13,147 bases of DNA from an uncultured Succinatimonas sp. (GTDB taxonomy: Bacteria; Pseudomonadota; Gammaproteobacteria; Enterobacterales; Succinivibrionaceae): the NCBI GenBank assembly GCA_900548485.1, contig URKL01000020.1, positions 1-13,147 of the forward strand. The letters run 5' to 3'. The translations under genes were made by a program, and so were the position numbers. Positions 1 to 6,281 of the stretch are shown here, piece after piece (within the stretch, counting starts at the first letter, position 1; each line of letters begins with the position of its first letter). The notes beneath the pieces are model-generated. The model made no database searches. It was not told where the DNA came from and worked only from the letters and a program-made list of their open reading frames with translations.

Positions 1-1
1 C

Positions 2-1285
2 ACAGAGCATAGAAAATGGTTCAGCTTATATATTCGTCAACAAAGAGCTGCAACGCCACAAAATTTAAATCAAGACGGTTCTTTACTTCTTGGAGAAGAC
101 GGTGTTTTAAACGGAAACGTCTTAATTAAATTTACAGGCGATCCTAGCTTTAAATCCAATGACTATATGACCTTAGTGCAAAGTTTATCTCGTGCTGGTG
201 TCAAAAAAATCAATGGCTCCGTAATTTTAGATTTAAGTCGTTTTGGAGGCTTAAGTCGTGGTCAAGGCTGGTCTTGGAATGATTTACCTGTCTGCTTTAC
301 AGCACCTGCAGGAGCTGCCATCATCAATCGCAATTGTACTTTCGCAAATCTTCAGCCACATGGCATAGGAAAGATAGCCTCATCAGCAGTACCTCAAGGT
401 GTACCTATTTCCATTGACTCTGAAGTCTATGGCATTTCTCCTGAAAACTATGGCATAAATTGCGAACTTGAAGCTAATCTATATCGTAATAATCATTATA
501 GGATTTCAGGATGTGTCCCTGTTCAAAAGCAAAATAAGCCCTGGCCTTTATCATTAGCTGTATCAGATCCTGAGCAATGGGCTGTAGACTGGACTAATAT
601 CGTTTTTAATAAACAAAAAATACAAATCGATGGCATTAAGATAAGTCATGAAAGCATAAAAGATTATGCAACTTTCGGTTATATTGAATCTAAGCCCTTA
701 AAAGAGCTCTTAAAATACATGCTCTATCGCTCAAATAATCTTTATGCTGATGCTATTGCCAAAAATGTTGCTTATGAATATTACAAGCTCCCAGCAACTT
801 ATCAACGTACTACTGCTGCAATTCGTTCCATCTTAGCAAGATATGCCAATATTGATTTAGAAAACGCTTATTTTGTGGATGGTTCTGGTTTATCACCACA
901 CAATATTGTCTCCCCCCATATCATGCTGAATATTTTGGAGTATATTAACCAGAACGATGATAAACTTAATTTTATTGAGCTATTACCTGTAGCTGGAGTC
1001 TCAGGCTCTTTGCATTGGCGAGCTTCAACATCACAGCCTCCATTAGCAAAAAATGTTGCCGCTAAAACAGGAACTTTACAAAATATCTCTAATTTAATGG
1101 GTTTTATTACCACAAAATCTGGTAAACGCGTAAGCTTTGTTATGTATACAGGAGCTTTAAACTACGATCAAAAAACTCGAGATATGGTGAAATATCGTCG
1201 CATGGCCTCGCCTCATTTAGGGTATGAGCGTTATGTTTTGGAGCAAATATATAATGAAAAAGTTATGGGGCGTGACTTCAACTAA
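2..1285 (+). CDS. dacB: D-alanyl-D-alanine carboxypeptidase/endopeptidase (PBP4, DacB), 5' end missing
   Basis: This is the C-terminal 427 codons of a class C low-molecular-weight penicillin-binding protein, a periplasmic enzyme that trims and cleaves peptidoglycan cross-links. The frame is open from base 2 with no start in view; the first in-frame ATG at 167 lies inside the conserved segment GDPSFKSNDYMTL and is not the real start. Visible signatures are the S-N-N triad (bases 731-739, followed by LYADAI), the DGSGLSPHN segment near 880-906, and the K-T-G box (1064-1072, in AAKTGTL). The SxxK nucleophile motif and the signal peptide lie upstream of the window; by comparison with the E. coli protein (477 residues) I estimate roughly 90 residues are absent. 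The protein continues to the usual end with no frameshift. The next gene starts 67 bases downstream, and I see no terminator between them. Family assignment is firm; whether it is mainly carboxypeptidase or endopeptidase cannot be told from sequence. Confidence 0.93.
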   Translation, partial: TEHRKWFSLYIRQQRAATPQNLNQDGSLLLGEDGVLNGNVLIKFTGDPSFKSNDYMTLVQSLSRAGVKKINGSVILDLSRFGGLSRGQGWSWNDLPVCFTAPAGAAIINRNCTFANLQPHGIGKIASSAVPQGVPISIDSEVYGISPENYGINCELEANLYRNNHYRISGCVPVQKQNKPWPLSLAVSDPEQWAVDWTNIVFNKQKIQIDGIKISHESIKDYATFGYIESKPLKELLKYMLYRSNNLYADAIAKNVAYEYYKLPATYQRTTAAIRSILARYANIDLENAYFVDGSGLSPHNIVSPHIMLNILEYINQNDDKLNFIELLPVAGVSGSLHWRASTSQPPLAKNVAAKTGTLQNISNLMGFITTKSGKRVSFVMYTGALNYDQKTRDMVKYRRMASPHLGYERYVLEQIYNEKVMGRDFN

Positions 1286-1352
1286 TATTAGTTACATCTC
1301 TAAGTGCTAAAATAAAGCATCTAGCAAATAGCAAGACAACAGGTTGCAATTT

Positions 1353-2564
1353 ATGAAATTACTGCAAAAATCACATAAACTCGACAATGTCTGTTACGAC
1401 ATTCGCGGTAAAATCCATCAAGAAGCTTTACGTATGGAGGAAGAAGGGCAACGTATATTAAAGCTAAATATAGGTAATACCGCGCCCTTTGGTTTTGAAG
1501 CACCTGAGGAAGTTGTACGTGATGTAATCCGTAATTTGCCAAATTCTCAAGGTTATTGCGAATCTAATGGTATTTTTCCAGCTCGTAAAGCTATTGCCCA
1601 ATACTATCAACAAAAAGGCTTAAAAAATGTAGATGCCGATGATATCTTTATCGGCAATGGAGTCTCTGAACTTATCACCATGACTATGAATTCTTTATTG
1701 AACAATGGTGATGAGGTTTTAGTTCCTGCTCCTGATTATCCTTTATGGACTGCAGCAATCAACTTAGCTGGTGGTCGTGCTGTTCATTATATTTGTGATG
1801 AACAATCAGCTTGGTACCCTGATTTAGAGGACATGAAAAAGAAACTGTCCCCTCGTACTGTAGGTATTGTTTTAATCAACCCTAACAATCCAACCGGTTC
1901 AGTTTACCCTACTCCTGTTTTACAAGACATTGTAGAATTTGCTCGTCAAAATGATCTAGTAATTTTTGCAGACGAAATCTATGACAAGATCCTTTATGAT
2001 GATGTTGCTCATCGCAGTATCTGTACCTTAGCTGATGATATAACTGTCGTCACATATAACGGTTTATCTAAGGTATATAGAGCTTGTGGTTTCCGCCAAG
2101 GATGGATGATGATCACAGGTCCTGCAAAACGAAATAAAGGATTTATTGATGGTATCAAGATGATGATGGCTATGCGTTTATGTGCTAATGTGCCATTACA
2201 GCATGCCATTCAAACTGCATTAGGCGGATATCAAAGTATCAATGAGCTTATTATTCCTGGCGGCCGTCTTAATACACAAAGACAGGTTATGTATGATCGC
2301 CTCTCTGCTATTGATGGCATTAGTGTAGTTAAGCCTCACGGCGCTTTGTACATGTTCCCCAAACTCGATAAGAAGTTCAATATCAAAGACGATCAAAAAT
2401 TTGCTTTAGATTTGCTACGTGCTGAAAAAATGTTGATTGTCCAAGGAACAGGTTTTAATTGGCCTGAGCCTAATCATTTTAGAATGGTCTTCTTACCATC
2501 TGTTGATATTATCAATGACGCCTGTGATCGTTTAGAACATTTCTTAAAAACTTACAGGCAATAA
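1353..2564 (+). CDS. alaA: Glutamate-pyruvate aminotransferase AlaA
   Basis: A 403-residue cytosolic PLP-dependent class I/II aminotransferase that makes alanine from pyruvate using glutamate. It aligns with E. coli AlaA (405 residues) almost end to end. Landmarks are NVCYDIRG near residue 12, LNIGN near 39, the VPAPDYPLWTAA segment near 125, NPNNPTG near 175, FADEIYDKILYDD near 205, the Schiff-base lysine K240 in NGLSKVYR, and GFRQGWM just after it. The conserved ALGGYQSI and GALYMFPKLD segments follow. I chose ATG 1353 because its N-terminus (MKLLQKSHKLDN) matches the family length and because AACAGG at 1338-1343 sits about 9 bases upstream; an in-frame TTG at 1344 is less likely. It lies 67 bases after dacB. 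A weak TAAAAT at 1308-1313 could be a -10 element, but no good -35 is visible. Confidence 0.95.
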   Translation: MKLLQKSHKLDNVCYDIRGKIHQEALRMEEEGQRILKLNIGNTAPFGFEAPEEVVRDVIRNLPNSQGYCESNGIFPARKAIAQYYQQKGLKNVDADDIFIGNGVSELITMTMNSLLNNGDEVLVPAPDYPLWTAAINLAGGRAVHYICDEQSAWYPDLEDMKKKLSPRTVGIVLINPNNPTGSVYPTPVLQDIVEFARQNDLVIFADEIYDKILYDDVAHRSICTLADDITVVTYNGLSKVYRACGFRQGWMMITGPAKRNKGFIDGIKMMMAMRLCANVPLQHAIQTALGGYQSINELIIPGGRLNTQRQVMYDRLSAIDGISVVKPHGALYMFPKLDKKFNIKDDQKFALDLLRAEKMLIVQGTGFNWPEPNHFRMVFLPSVDIINDACDRLEHFLKTYRQ

Positions 2565-2577
2565 AAAAAGGAGCGCT

Positions 2578-2634
2578 ATGCCTAAAAACAGTACATTTCT
2601 TGCTTTTTTTTACGTATCTACCTTTAATCAATAA
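2578..2634 (+). CDS. Candidate Phe-rich leader peptide (18 codons)
   Basis: A short reading frame, MPKNSTFLAFFYVSTFNQ, begins 13 bases after the alaA stop. A strong Shine-Dalgarno sequence AAAGGAG (2567-2573) sits 4 bases before the ATG, better than that of many genes here. It holds four Phe codons and one Tyr codon in 18, with the run F-L-A-F-F-Y, which recalls the leader peptides of the enterobacterial pheA and pheST attenuators. It is followed and overlapped by mutually exclusive inverted repeats (see the hairpin entry). Against a leader role: no phe gene follows, the T-rich sequence would yield Phe codons by chance, and no promoter of its own is obvious, so it may be transcribed with alaA. 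It could also be a small translated ORF without regulatory function. Confidence 0.35.
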   Translation: MPKNSTFLAFFYVSTFNQ

Positions 2635-2680
2635 AGGTTTAGAACACTGTTTTTTTTAGTGAGAATGTCTCTAGTTCTAA
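2584..2680 (+). promoter_or_regulatory. Overlapping, mutually exclusive hairpins after alaA (candidate attenuator or terminator)
   Basis: Three pairings are visible. AAAAACAGT (2584-2592) pairs with ACTGTTTTT (2646-2654), which opens a T tract and would act as a terminator tail. ACCTTTA (2620-2626) pairs with TAAAGGT (2632-2638) around a 5-base loop, covering the mini-ORF stop. TTAGAAC (2639-2645) pairs with GTTCTAA (2674-2680), enclosing ACT/AGT and GAGA/TCTC mini-stems like a three-way junction. The first and third compete for neighbouring bases, as in an attenuator. The stems are AT-rich and weak. The simplest alternative is that this is just the poor terminator of alaA. Confidence 0.35.
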
Positions 2681-2755
2681 CAATAAAAAAACAGGCATAG
2701 CATATCTTTTTGCTACCTATAAAACTACCTTAAAGAGAGCTTTTTTAGGTTTAAA

Positions 2756-2799
2756 TTTTGACTTCATCCCCTTGCTTTAGCATAGGGAGGAAGTCAAAA
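2756..2799. repeat. Long imperfect inverted repeat (hairpin)
   Basis: TTTTGACTTC (2756-2765) pairs with GAAGTCAAAA (2790-2799). Inside, CCCT pairs with AGGG and TGC with GCA around a TTTA loop. This gives an almost continuous stem of about 17 pairs, the strongest structure in the gap. Neither strand has a clean T tract after the stem, so it is not a typical intrinsic terminator. It could be a processing site, a protein-binding operator or a copy of a dispersed repeat; only one copy is seen in this window. Confidence 0.55.
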
Positions 2800-2810
2800 A
2801 AAGTTCTACA

Positions 2811-2816
2811 TATAAT
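2811..2816 (+). promoter_or_regulatory. Candidate -10 element for the DUF4357 operon
   Basis: A perfect TATAAT, 69 bases before the next start codon and just beyond the long hairpin. No convincing -35 lies 16-18 bases upstream, so it would need an activator or be a chance match in AT-rich sequence. It is the best promoter candidate between alaA and the DUF4357 gene. Confidence 0.3.
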
Positions 2817-2846
2817 ATGCAACCGCGATCTTTAGGCTTGGAGAGT

Positions 2847-2888
2847 ATGTCAAAAACAAATCATCTAAGGCATATTTTTTACATATGA
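2847..2888 (+). CDS. Candidate coupled mini-ORF upstream of the DUF4357 gene (13 codons)
   Basis: MSKTNHLRHIFYI, with GGAG at 2840-2843 (spacing only 3 bases, rather short). Its TGA stop overlaps the ATG of the next gene as ATGA (2885-2888). The following gene has no good ribosome binding site of its own, only AAGG about 15 bases upstream, so translational coupling would explain how it is translated. The product has no recognisable function, and the ORF may be fortuitous. Confidence 0.3.
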   Translation: MSKTNHLRHIFYI

Positions 2889-3370
2889 ATAAAGTAAGCT
2901 TTATCTGTGATCAAAATGGTAAAAAAACTCATGCAGTAGTACCTATTGATGTTTATCGATCTTTGATTTCACTTAGAGAAATGTTAAAGCCTCAGGCCTT
3001 GCCCTCAGGTGAGGAAATCTATACACTTGCAGTCAAAAATTTAGCTGCAACAGGTTATCCAACAGGAGATAGAACCCATCCCTATTTCTTAGTAATAAAA
3101 GGATCGCAAGCTTCTTTATCTACAGCAAGCTCTTTACCTAAACATATAAAACTTAGCCGAGAGCAACTGATAGCTGATGGTAAGCTCAGCAAAGATAATA
3201 AACATGATTGTCTAGTATTTACTGAAAATATGCAGTTTAAAAGCCCAAGCTTTGCCGCCGCCATTATTGCCGGAAATATTCGCAATGGAATGGATGTTTG
3301 GATAAGTCGCGAAGGCTTTACGCTTAAACAATCCGGATACGGAATTAAAAACCTACGGTCATACCGCTAA
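2885..3370 (+). CDS. DUF4357 domain-containing protein with an antitoxin-like N-terminus
   Basis: A 161-residue protein of unknown function. Residues about 1-33 (ICDQNGKKTHAVVPIDVYRSLIS) resemble the start of small antitoxin-type proteins, which often read as 'D-x-x-G-x-x-x-H-V-V-L-P-x-x-x-Y'. Residues about 67-152 look like DUF4357: FLVIKGSQA, a central SLPKHIKLSREQLIADGKL helix-rich stretch, DCLVFTENMQFKSPSFAAAIIAGN, then NGMDVW. There is no signal peptide or membrane segment, so it is probably cytosolic. ATG 2885 is the only usable start: the frame has a stop at 2813-2815 and no other start codon between. The methyltransferase gene follows after 13 bases, so the two are probably co-transcribed. 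I see no partner toxin next to it. The domain call is by motif memory and moderately sure; the antitoxin resemblance is weaker. Confidence 0.8.
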   Translation: MNKVSFICDQNGKKTHAVVPIDVYRSLISLREMLKPQALPSGEEIYTLAVKNLAATGYPTGDRTHPYFLVIKGSQASLSTASSLPKHIKLSREQLIADGKLSKDNKHDCLVFTENMQFKSPSFAAAIIAGNIRNGMDVWISREGFTLKQSGYGIKNLRSYR

Positions 3371-3383
3371 TTAAGAGGAATTT

Positions 3384-4730
3384 ATGGATCAAAAGCAATC
3401 TTCACGGTCTAATCACAACCGTAATTTTAAACAAAATCGTTCTCGCTCCTATACGCGTGATCCAAAACAACGCCTCGAAGCTCATTTTACCGATCCTAAG
3501 CAACATGAAACCCAAATTCGCCGCAAAGGTTTTTCTGAGTTTCAGTTACGTTTGGTTTTCTCGATTTTAAATGATGCCATCGTTAAGCATAAATCTTTAG
3601 ATAGAGCTTATGCTTTTTGGTTTGCTAAAGTAAAACTCTCTCCTGTAGAACAAGGATTTTTAATTCGTCAAATCAATGCCATGTTCTGCAATATGTCTTT
3701 TTACGCTTATGTATCAAATTTAAAACGACCTTCTGATTTTGAACGTCATGTCGGTCGTTTGGTTTTCTCTTATTGTGCATCTAAAGATTGGCCTCTACCT
3801 GAACTTGATGGTGAGGAGGGATTTGACCGTCGTGGTATCAATAAGCGTTTAGAGCAAGCTCGTCAAGATCCGCTTTTATCTGAAGGCTGCCCGATTTGGT
3901 TAGAAGAGTTAGGTTCATCTGAATTAAAAGAAGCTTGGCCTTCCGAGCGTCAAGCTTTAGGTCAAGAACCTAAGCGTTTTATTCGTGCTAATACCTTAAA
4001 ATGTACTCGCGATGAATTAGCTCATGCTTTATCTGAGGAACGTGTGGTTACTAAACCTGTCGCAGGTTGTCCTACTGCTTTGGAGGTTACCTCTAACTCA
4101 GCTCTATTTAGAACACAGGCTTTTAAAAATGGTTTATTTGAGCAACAAGATGTAGGTTCACAGTTAATCGGAGCTTTCTTAGATCCTAAAGCTGGTGAAC
4201 GTGTAATTGATGCCTGTTCAGGATCTGGTGGAAAAACTCTTCATTTGGCAGCCTTAATGGAAGGCCGTGGCACTATTATCGCTACCGATACAGAATTTTG
4301 GAAACTTCAGGATTTAAAACATCGCGCCCGCCGTGCCGGTGCTTTTAATATTGAGCCGCGTGTCATTGACAGCACTAAAGTTATCAAACGTCTTTACGAA
4401 AGTGCCGATAAGGTTTTAATTGATGCTCCTTGTTCTGGTGTAGGTGTTATTCGTCGTATGCCAGATAGTAAGTGGCGTGATGGTCGTGAACGTTTAGCTG
4501 AAATTCGTAAGACTCAGCAAGAAATTTTAGAGCGCTATTCGAAGATGGCTAAAATTGGAGGTATTGTAGTTTATTCTACCTGTTCAATTTTACCTTCTGA
4601 AAATGAAAAACAAATTGAACTATTCCTCTCTCGAAATGGAGATAAATTCAAACTTATCGAAGATAAGCACTTAATGCCATCCTCAGGAACTGATGGTTTC
4701 TATATGGCAAAATTACAACGCATAGCTTAA
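3384..4730 (+). CDS. RsmB/NOP-family RNA (cytosine-C5)-methyltransferase
   Basis: A 448-residue SAM-dependent enzyme that should methylate C5 of a cytosine in rRNA (or tRNA). Order of parts: a basic, Asn/Arg/Ser-rich tail at residues 1-30; a helical region at about 48-135 that may be a divergent NusB-like domain as in RsmB; RANTLK at 201-206; the SAM-binding motif DACSGSGGKT at 276-285; DAPCSGVGVIRR with Cys350 (motif IV, product release); and YSTCS with Cys400 (motif VI, the catalytic nucleophile). It ends with the usual GTDGFYMAKLQR. Both cysteines are present, so it should be active. AAGAGGAA at 3373-3380 is a good ribosome binding site. It is the second gene of a unit with the DUF4357 gene and is followed by a strong terminator. 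Whether the target is C967 of 16S rRNA (RsmB) or another site cannot be settled here, so I give no symbol. Confidence 0.92.
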   Translation: MDQKQSSRSNHNRNFKQNRSRSYTRDPKQRLEAHFTDPKQHETQIRRKGFSEFQLRLVFSILNDAIVKHKSLDRAYAFWFAKVKLSPVEQGFLIRQINAMFCNMSFYAYVSNLKRPSDFERHVGRLVFSYCASKDWPLPELDGEEGFDRRGINKRLEQARQDPLLSEGCPIWLEELGSSELKEAWPSERQALGQEPKRFIRANTLKCTRDELAHALSEERVVTKPVAGCPTALEVTSNSALFRTQAFKNGLFEQQDVGSQLIGAFLDPKAGERVIDACSGSGGKTLHLAALMEGRGTIIATDTEFWKLQDLKHRARRAGAFNIEPRVIDSTKVIKRLYESADKVLIDAPCSGVGVIRRMPDSKWRDGRERLAEIRKTQQEILERYSKMAKIGGIVVYSTCSILPSENEKQIELFLSRNGDKFKLIEDKHLMPSSGTDGFYMAKLQRIA

Positions 4731-4734
4731 ATCT

Positions 4735-4764
4735 AAAAAACTGCACTTTAAGTGCAGTTTTTTT
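4735..4764 (+). terminator. Intrinsic terminator after the methyltransferase gene
   Basis: ACTGCACT (4740-4747) pairs with AGTGCAGT (4751-4758) around a 3-base loop, with an A tract before and a T tract through 4764. It starts 5 bases after the stop codon. The flanking A and T runs let the stem extend and would also terminate transcription from the opposite strand. Confidence 0.92.
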
Positions 4765-4800
4765 ATGCCCATTGAAAATAACTCGTTGTATTAACCCTGC

Positions 4801-4827
4801 CCCAAAGATCCCTCTCCATCTTTTGGG
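4801..4827. repeat. Inverted repeat in the gap before araJ
   Basis: CCCAAAGAT (4801-4809) pairs with ATCTTTTGGG (4818-4827) apart from one bulged T, around an 8-base C/T-rich loop. No T tract follows on either strand. Function unknown. Confidence 0.4.
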
Positions 4828-4913
4828 ATTATCAAACTAATTTTTCATTAAGATTGACATCAACGAACTTAATGCACATAGGCAGTGCAATCTGTCTATT
4901 TTATTAAATTTTT

Positions 4914-4929
4914 AGTGATTTTTATCACA
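4914..4929 (+). promoter_or_regulatory. CRP-like binding site upstream of araJ
   Basis: AGTGA-TTTTTA-TCACA matches the CRP pattern TGTGA-N6-TCACA at 9 of 10 arm positions, with the usual T/A-rich flanks. It lies 65 bases before the araJ ATG. With a -10 at TTAGAT (4952-4957) its centre would be near -42, a class II activation position; with TATTAT (4937-4942) it would overlap the promoter and might repress. A separate TTGACA at 4854-4859 could be a -35 element, with a poor -10 (CATAGG) 17 bases on. The E. coli araJ gene is known to be under arabinose/CRP control, which fits. I saw no recognisable AraC site. Confidence 0.55.
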
Positions 4930-4994
4930 GTTTTTTTATTATATGCGGCAATTAGATCTCAATTAAAAATTTCTTTTTATTAAAAGGACATTCT

Positions 4995-6191
4995 ATGCTG
5001 ATTAGAGGATTAATTGCCTTAGCCTTTGGTACATTAAGTTTAGGTATTGCAGAATTCGTGGCTATGGGGCTTTTACCCTATATTGCTAATGATTTTTCTG
5101 TAAGTTTAGATACAGCAGGCCATATTATCTCTTTTTATGCCTCAGGTGTTGCCTTTGGTGCTTTTTCCTTACTTTTTTTAAGACGCTTTAAGCTCAAACA
5201 TATTATTTTATGTTTGATAATCGTACATATTCTTGGTAATGCTTTAACTGCATTTGCTAACGATTTTAATATGTTACTTTTATATCGTTTTATCTCAGGC
5301 CTACCTCATGGTTGTTACTTTGGCGTAGGTTCAATTATAGCCTCCCGTCTTGCAACTGCAGGCAAAGGTACTTCAGCTATCGCAATTATGGCAGCAGGCA
5401 TGACTGTAGCTAATGTATTTGGTGTTCCTTTAGGTACGGCAATGGCCGATACTCTCTCATGGCGTTCAATTTTCTATTTGGTTACTCTTTGGGGAATTAT
5501 CGTTTTATTTTCTGTAGCTGTTTTTGTAAAAGATACAGGTAAGATCGCCGATACCGGCTTTAAAGGACAGTTTGTATTTTTAAAGAATAAAGCTCCTTGG
5601 TTAATTCTAGGGGCCACTATGTTTAGTAATGGCGGTATATTCTGCTTACTCTCCTATTTAAGCCCTATTTTAACTAAGCTCTCCAATATTCCTTTGCCAA
5701 TGGTTTCAATCATCATGGTCGCAATGGGTATCTGTATGGTTTTATTTAATTTACTCTCAGGAAAGCTCTGCGATAAGTTCGCTCCTGGTAAAGTCTCTAC
5801 AGTATGGATTATCTTTTCTACCTTCATCCTAATTTGCATCAGCATCTTAGGTGAATTCAAATATGCAGCTATCCCTTTAGTCTGTCTCTCAGGCGGTGTA
5901 CTCTTTGCAACCTCAGCTCCATTACAAATGCTAATTTTAAGAGTTTCATCTGGCGGTCAACTTTTGGGAGCTTCATGTATTCAAGCAGCTTTTAATTTAG
6001 GTAATGCTTTAGGTGCTTTTGTAGGAGGTTTAGCATTTATCTTTGCTTTAGATCTACATTTCATTCCTTTATTTGGCAGTATTATTACTTTTATAGGTTT
6101 GATCTGTATGTATTGCTTTGCAAAATTCTGTGAACAAAATTTTACCTCTGAACATCCCAAAACCTTACCTGGAAATGAAAATCTAAACTAA
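4995..6191 (+). CDS. araJ: AraJ-like MFS transporter, probable sugar or drug exporter
   Basis: A 398-residue inner-membrane protein of the major facilitator superfamily, with about 12 hydrophobic segments in two halves and a short hydrophilic link near residues 180-195. It matches E. coli AraJ (394 residues) throughout: GTLSLGIAEFVAMGLLPYIA near residue 12, the AGHIISFYASGVAFGA stretch in segment 2, RFISGLPHGCYFGVGSI near 95, MAAGMTVANVFGVPLGT near 130, SWRSIFYLV near 155, APWLILGATMFSNGG near 200, SAPLQMLILR near 307 and GGQLLGASCIQAAFNLGNALGA near 318. AAAAGGA (4982-4988) is its ribosome binding site, 6 bases before the ATG. It is monocistronic, with its own CRP-like site and a terminator behind it. 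The substrate is not certain even for the E. coli protein; export of arabinose-containing sugars or another small solute is inference. Confidence 0.88.
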   Translation: MLIRGLIALAFGTLSLGIAEFVAMGLLPYIANDFSVSLDTAGHIISFYASGVAFGAFSLLFLRRFKLKHIILCLIIVHILGNALTAFANDFNMLLLYRFISGLPHGCYFGVGSIIASRLATAGKGTSAIAIMAAGMTVANVFGVPLGTAMADTLSWRSIFYLVTLWGIIVLFSVAVFVKDTGKIADTGFKGQFVFLKNKAPWLILGATMFSNGGIFCLLSYLSPILTKLSNIPLPMVSIIMVAMGICMVLFNLLSGKLCDKFAPGKVSTVWIIFSTFILICISILGEFKYAAIPLVCLSGGVLFATSAPLQMLILRVSSGGQLLGASCIQAAFNLGNALGAFVGGLAFIFALDLHFIPLFGSIITFIGLICMYCFAKFCEQNFTSEHPKTLPGNENLN

Positions 6192-6220
6192 CTTATTAAA
6201 AATAATAAAGTTTAATAACT

Positions 6221-6254
6221 AAAAAACCCATTATCAGTCAGATAATGGGTTTTG
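6221..6254. terminator. Bidirectional terminator between araJ and deaD
   Basis: AAAACCCATTATC (6223-6235) and GATAATGGGTTTT (6241-6253) form a 13-pair stem with a 5-base loop. An A run precedes and a T run ends it, so it works on both strands and serves the two convergent genes. Confidence 0.92.
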
Positions 6255-6281
6255 TTTAATTTTTAAATAAGCTAAATATTA

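Noticed and set aside
868..1113. Open frame on the minus strand inside dacB
   Set aside because: It is antisense to conserved PBP4 sequence including the KTG box and resembles no known protein.
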